Shown: one piece after another, positions 7,237 to 9,168 of the stretch
Numbering within the stretch: position 1 is the first letter of the stretch
Layout of the letters: every line of letters begins with the position of its first letter
Assembly (NCBI GenBank): GCA_018224415.1
Contig: JAGTUZ010000222.1
Location: 1 to 9,168, forward strand
From: Bacteroidota bacterium
GTDB taxonomy: Bacteria > Bacteroidota > Ignavibacteria > SZUA-365
Length of the DNA: 9,168 nucleotides
Direction: 5' to 3'
Position numbers and translations under genes: made by a program
Notes under the pieces: model-generated
Told to the model about the DNA's origin: nothing
What the model saw: only the letters and a program-made list of their open reading frames with translations
The model's database searches: none

Positions 7237-8553
7237 ATGACCACGGAAAACGCAGCGATCCTGGTCGGGGAGTTTCTTGCCTTCATCGAGCATGCTCCGC
7301 CGCCGTATTTCTTCTGGCATGCGCCGGAAGGCGATGTGCTGATGGCAGCGGGGTGCGCCCGGTCGTTTGATCCCGTGGATGCGAAGGACTGGAGACAGTG
7401 GGCAGTGTCGGAATTAGGTGCCCCCACGGAGAGAGGCGCACCTCCGGATGCAGACGCACCGTCGGACATGCCCTTCATCGCGCTGGTGGGATTCGCGCCG
7501 GGTGATTTCGCGCCCGACGATTTCGCGCCGGGTGGATTCGATTATCATCCGAATGCAGTTGGCAGATGGTCTGGCTTTCCGCGCGCACGATTCTATCAGC
7601 CACGCCAGGCGGTGCTGCGCAGAAACGGGGAGGAGCGTCGTTGGACCGACAGGCAGCAGCGTGCGCTTCCTCGGGCGGGCGAGGCAGCACAGCCACAATC
7701 CATTGACGTCATCGACTGGGATCGCGAAGGATTCACCTCTCGCGTCCGCAGCGCGCTCGCGCTTCTTCGCGAGGGGGAACTCGAGAAGGTTGTGCTTGCG
7801 CGTGAGTGCCATGCGCGGTTGAAGCGCCCGGTAGATCCCGCGCGGAGTCTCCGCCGGATGCTTGCACACCCGTTTTCCTTTTCCATCTGCCATTCGCCCG
7901 ACGGCGAGCGGTATTTCTTCAGCGCCACGCCCGAGCGCTTGGGGCGCATCGATCAGGGGAGATTCGAGACGATGGCCCTCGCGGGAACGGCGGAGGTGCG
8001 GGGGCGCCACGGGCGGGTCGGCGAGGGGGAAAGCAAATCCGAAGCGGAAGAGGTTGCGGAAGATCTTCGCATGCGCCTGCTGGGAGACGTGAAGGAACGC
8101 GCAGAACACGCGTATGTCGTGGAGATGATCCGGGATGCCGCCTCGACGTTCGCCACCGGCACCGAGGTGCAGGACGTGCGCGTGCTCGAACTCCCGCACA
8201 TGCGTCACATGTTGACGCAGATCAGCGGACAAATGGCTCCGGAATGTGGAATGCGGCATCTCATCGCCGCGCTGCATCCGACCCCCGCGGTTGCGGGAAC
8301 GCCACGCGCGGAAGCAACACGTCTGATTGCGGAACTCGAGCCCTTCGACCGCGGACTGTATGCCGGCTGCACCGGGTGGTTTCTCGGCGATGGGGATGGC
8401 GATGCCGCGGTGGCCATCCGCAGCGCTCTGGTGCGAGGGACAGATGCCACGCTCTGGTCCGGCGCGGGCATCATCCGTGACAGCGATGCAGAGGCAGAGG
8501 AGAGGGAAACCCGTGTAAAGCTTCAGACCATGCTCGACGTCCTGGGAGCATGA
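7237..8553 (+). CDS. menF: Isochorismate synthase (menaquinone pathway)
   Basis: This 438-residue enzyme converts chorismate to isochorismate with Mg2+, the first committed step of classical menaquinone synthesis. The C-terminal chorismate-binding domain (about 165-438) is complete. It shows EKVVLAR with K184 as the expected general base, ATPERL with E233 as the expected general acid (49 residues apart, against 50 in E. coli MenF), ALAGT at 247-251, AEH with E290 as a metal ligand, HPTPAVAG at 347-354 including A351, ELEPFDR at 366-372, and ERETRVKL near 422-429 with the second metal-site glutamate. Roles are assigned by family knowledge of MenF/EntC. The N-terminal domain is more divergent and holds a five-residue tandem repeat. 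The start is 4 nt after the stop of the propeller gene; AAGG overlaps that stop but sits only 1 nt from ATG, so ribosome binding may rely on coupling. Close EntC-like residues are also present, but menD downstream argues for menaquinone rather than a siderophore. Confidence 0.93.
   Translation: MTTENAAILVGEFLAFIEHAPPPYFFWHAPEGDVLMAAGCARSFDPVDAKDWRQWAVSELGAPTERGAPPDADAPSDMPFIALVGFAPGDFAPDDFAPGGFDYHPNAVGRWSGFPRARFYQPRQAVLRRNGEERRWTDRQQRALPRAGEAAQPQSIDVIDWDREGFTSRVRSALALLREGELEKVVLARECHARLKRPVDPARSLRRMLAHPFSFSICHSPDGERYFFSATPERLGRIDQGRFETMALAGTAEVRGRHGRVGEGESKSEAEEVAEDLRMRLLGDVKERAEHAYVVEMIRDAASTFATGTEVQDVRVLELPHMRHMLTQISGQMAPECGMRHLIAALHPTPAVAGTPRAEATRLIAELEPFDRGLYAGCTGWFLGDGDGDAAVAIRSALVRGTDATLWSGAGIIRDSDAEAEERETRVKLQTMLDVLGA
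7492..7536 (+). repeat. Three in-frame 15-nt tandem repeats in menF
   Basis: Three consecutive 15-nt units at 7492-7506, 7507-7521 and 7522-7536 encode FAPGD, FAPDD and FAPGG (residues 86-100), followed by another phenylalanine. Units 1 and 3 are identical over their first 13 bases; unit 2 differs at three positions. The repeat lies where isochorismate synthases usually have a short GGFAF-like strand before the WxGFPxARF segment, seen here as WSGFPRARF at 111-119. Confidence 0.85.
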
Positions 8554-8636
8554 CGAGATCAACGTTCGGGGAAACATGACGACGGAGCAGCAGGCGGGAT
8601 GATTGCCGCGCACGCGGAGAGACAGCGGGGGGAAAC

Positions 8637-8672
8637 GTGTCCGGGAGTGTTCAATTTCGTATTTTCTTCTGA
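8637..8672 (+). other. Possible 11-codon leader ORF between menF and menD
   Basis: The 158-bp gap between menF and menD contains a GTG at 8637 preceded by a G-rich run and GGGGAAAC, a plausible ribosome binding site. It opens an 11-codon frame (MSGSVQFRIFF) ending at TGA 8670-8672, in the same frame as menD. It may be a leader peptide, a chance ORF, or the remnant of a longer menD N-terminus. A second GGGGAAAC-ATG copy at 8568-8578 opens an eight-codon ORF ending at 8602. The gap otherwise shows only a small CCGC/GCGG hairpin at 8606-8617. Confidence 0.2.
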
Positions 8673-8711
8673 TCCATCACCGTTGTCCCTCTCACTGCCT
8701 ACCGACACCGC

Positions 8712-9168
8712 TTGTTGCCATTCGCAAATATCAACCAGCTCTGGTCCCGCTCCATCGCCGACGAACTCGCACGTAGTGGCGTTCGCCACGCGGTGATTTC
8801 ACCCGGTTCGCGCAGTACGCCGCTGGTGATAGCGCTTGCGGCCCATCCCGACATCACGGACCACTCGGTCATCGACGAACGCTCCGCCGCCTTTTTTGCG
8901 CTCGGACTGTCGAAGGCGACGGGAGATCCGGTGGTTCTGCTGTGCACGTCAGGGACAGCCGCCGCGAATTATTATCCTGCCGTCTGCGAGGCCGATGCGT
9001 CGCGTGTCCCGATACTGCTGCTCACGGCCGATCGTCCCGCGTTTCTGCGAGACAGCGGTGCGCCACAGACGATGGACCAGGTCAAGCTGTACGGCGACCG
9101 CGTGCGATGGTATGCGGACACGGGACTGCCCGAGGCGGACCTTCCGCGGCTGCGCGCGCTGCGCTCGA
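8712..9168 (+). CDS. menD: SEPHCHC synthase MenD (3' end beyond window)
   Basis: The first 152 residues of the thiamine-diphosphate enzyme that joins isochorismate and 2-oxoglutarate to give SEPHCHC are visible; the family is about 550-600 residues. Hallmarks are NINQLW at 6-11, SPGSRSTPL at 30-38, DERSAAFFALGLSKATG at 55-71 with E56 as the expected ThDP-activating glutamate (E55 in E. coli), CTSGTAAANYYPAV at 78-91, LLTADRP at 103-109 and GAPQTMDQ at 116-123. The pattern is closer to Bacillus-type MenD than to the E. coli protein. No ATG occurs in frame before the conserved region, and TGA at 8670-8672 limits the frame upstream. TTG at 8712 or 8715 is therefore the likely start, giving numbering nearly equal to E. 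coli. No Shine-Dalgarno sequence precedes it. The ThDP-binding C-terminal domain lies outside the window. Confidence 0.93.
   Translation, partial: MLPFANINQLWSRSIADELARSGVRHAVISPGSRSTPLVIALAAHPDITDHSVIDERSAAFFALGLSKATGDPVVLLCTSGTAAANYYPAVCEADASRVPILLLTADRPAFLRDSGAPQTMDQVKLYGDRVRWYADTGLPEADLPRLRALRS

Noticed and set aside
7237..8553. Anthranilate, aminodeoxychorismate or salicylate synthase
   Set aside because: These share the chorismate-binding fold, but the HPTPAVAG alanine, the ALAGT segment and the adjacent menD favour isochorismate synthase in the menaquinone pathway.
7414..8613. 399-codon minus-strand frame opposite menF
   Set aside because: menF has all catalytic motifs on the plus strand; the antisense translation shows none.
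8599..8796. 65-codon ORF starting at ATG 8599 overlapping the start of menD
   Set aside because: It is out of frame with menD and continues through its conserved N-terminal region. The composition (S, P and T rich) looks like a frame shadow.

Overview
The window is GC-rich chromosomal DNA, probably from a member of the Bacteroidota/Ignavibacteriota/Kapabacteria side of the FCB group. Three things point there. A large secreted protein ends in a type IX secretion (T9SS) C-terminal sorting domain and carries an NYPNP motif. An outer-membrane barrel ends in a GESWFIRK-type tail. A secreted TPR protein ends in a CYGWIGRSVT-type tail. The genus cannot be fixed from the sequence. I see no mobile elements, CRISPR arrays, tRNAs or rRNAs, and the gene content looks like ordinary chromosomal housekeeping and envelope genes.

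Left part (2-3108, plus strand): the 3' part of an outer-membrane beta-barrel gene, then after 123 bp a signal-peptide-bearing TPR protein, then rpiB (ribose-5-phosphate isomerase B) starting 11 bp after the TPR stop or overlapping it if a GTG start is used. A hairpin lies just after rpiB, and a 13-bp perfect inverted repeat with A- and T-rich flanks follows. The latter looks like a bidirectional terminator shared with the convergent gene.

Middle (3166-4172): a minus-strand five-helix YIP1-family membrane protein, then a 218-bp divergent intergenic region with candidate promoters in both directions and two small palindromes.

Right part (4173-9168, plus strand): a 1019-residue secreted protein built from 14 Ycf48/BNR-like propeller blades, three ASH/choice-of-anchor-D domains and a T9SS sorting domain. 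menF (isochorismate synthase) follows 4 bp later, and the 5' part of menD runs off the right edge. MenF (chorismate to isochorismate) and MenD (isochorismate plus 2-oxoglutarate to SEPHCHC) are the first two steps of classical menaquinone synthesis, so a men cluster probably continues to the right.

The most distinctive points are the double-propeller architecture of the secreted protein, a 15-nt in-frame tandem repeat inside menF, and the lack of an ATG start for menD next to a possible 11-codon leader ORF. I found no clear sign of a new multi-gene system.
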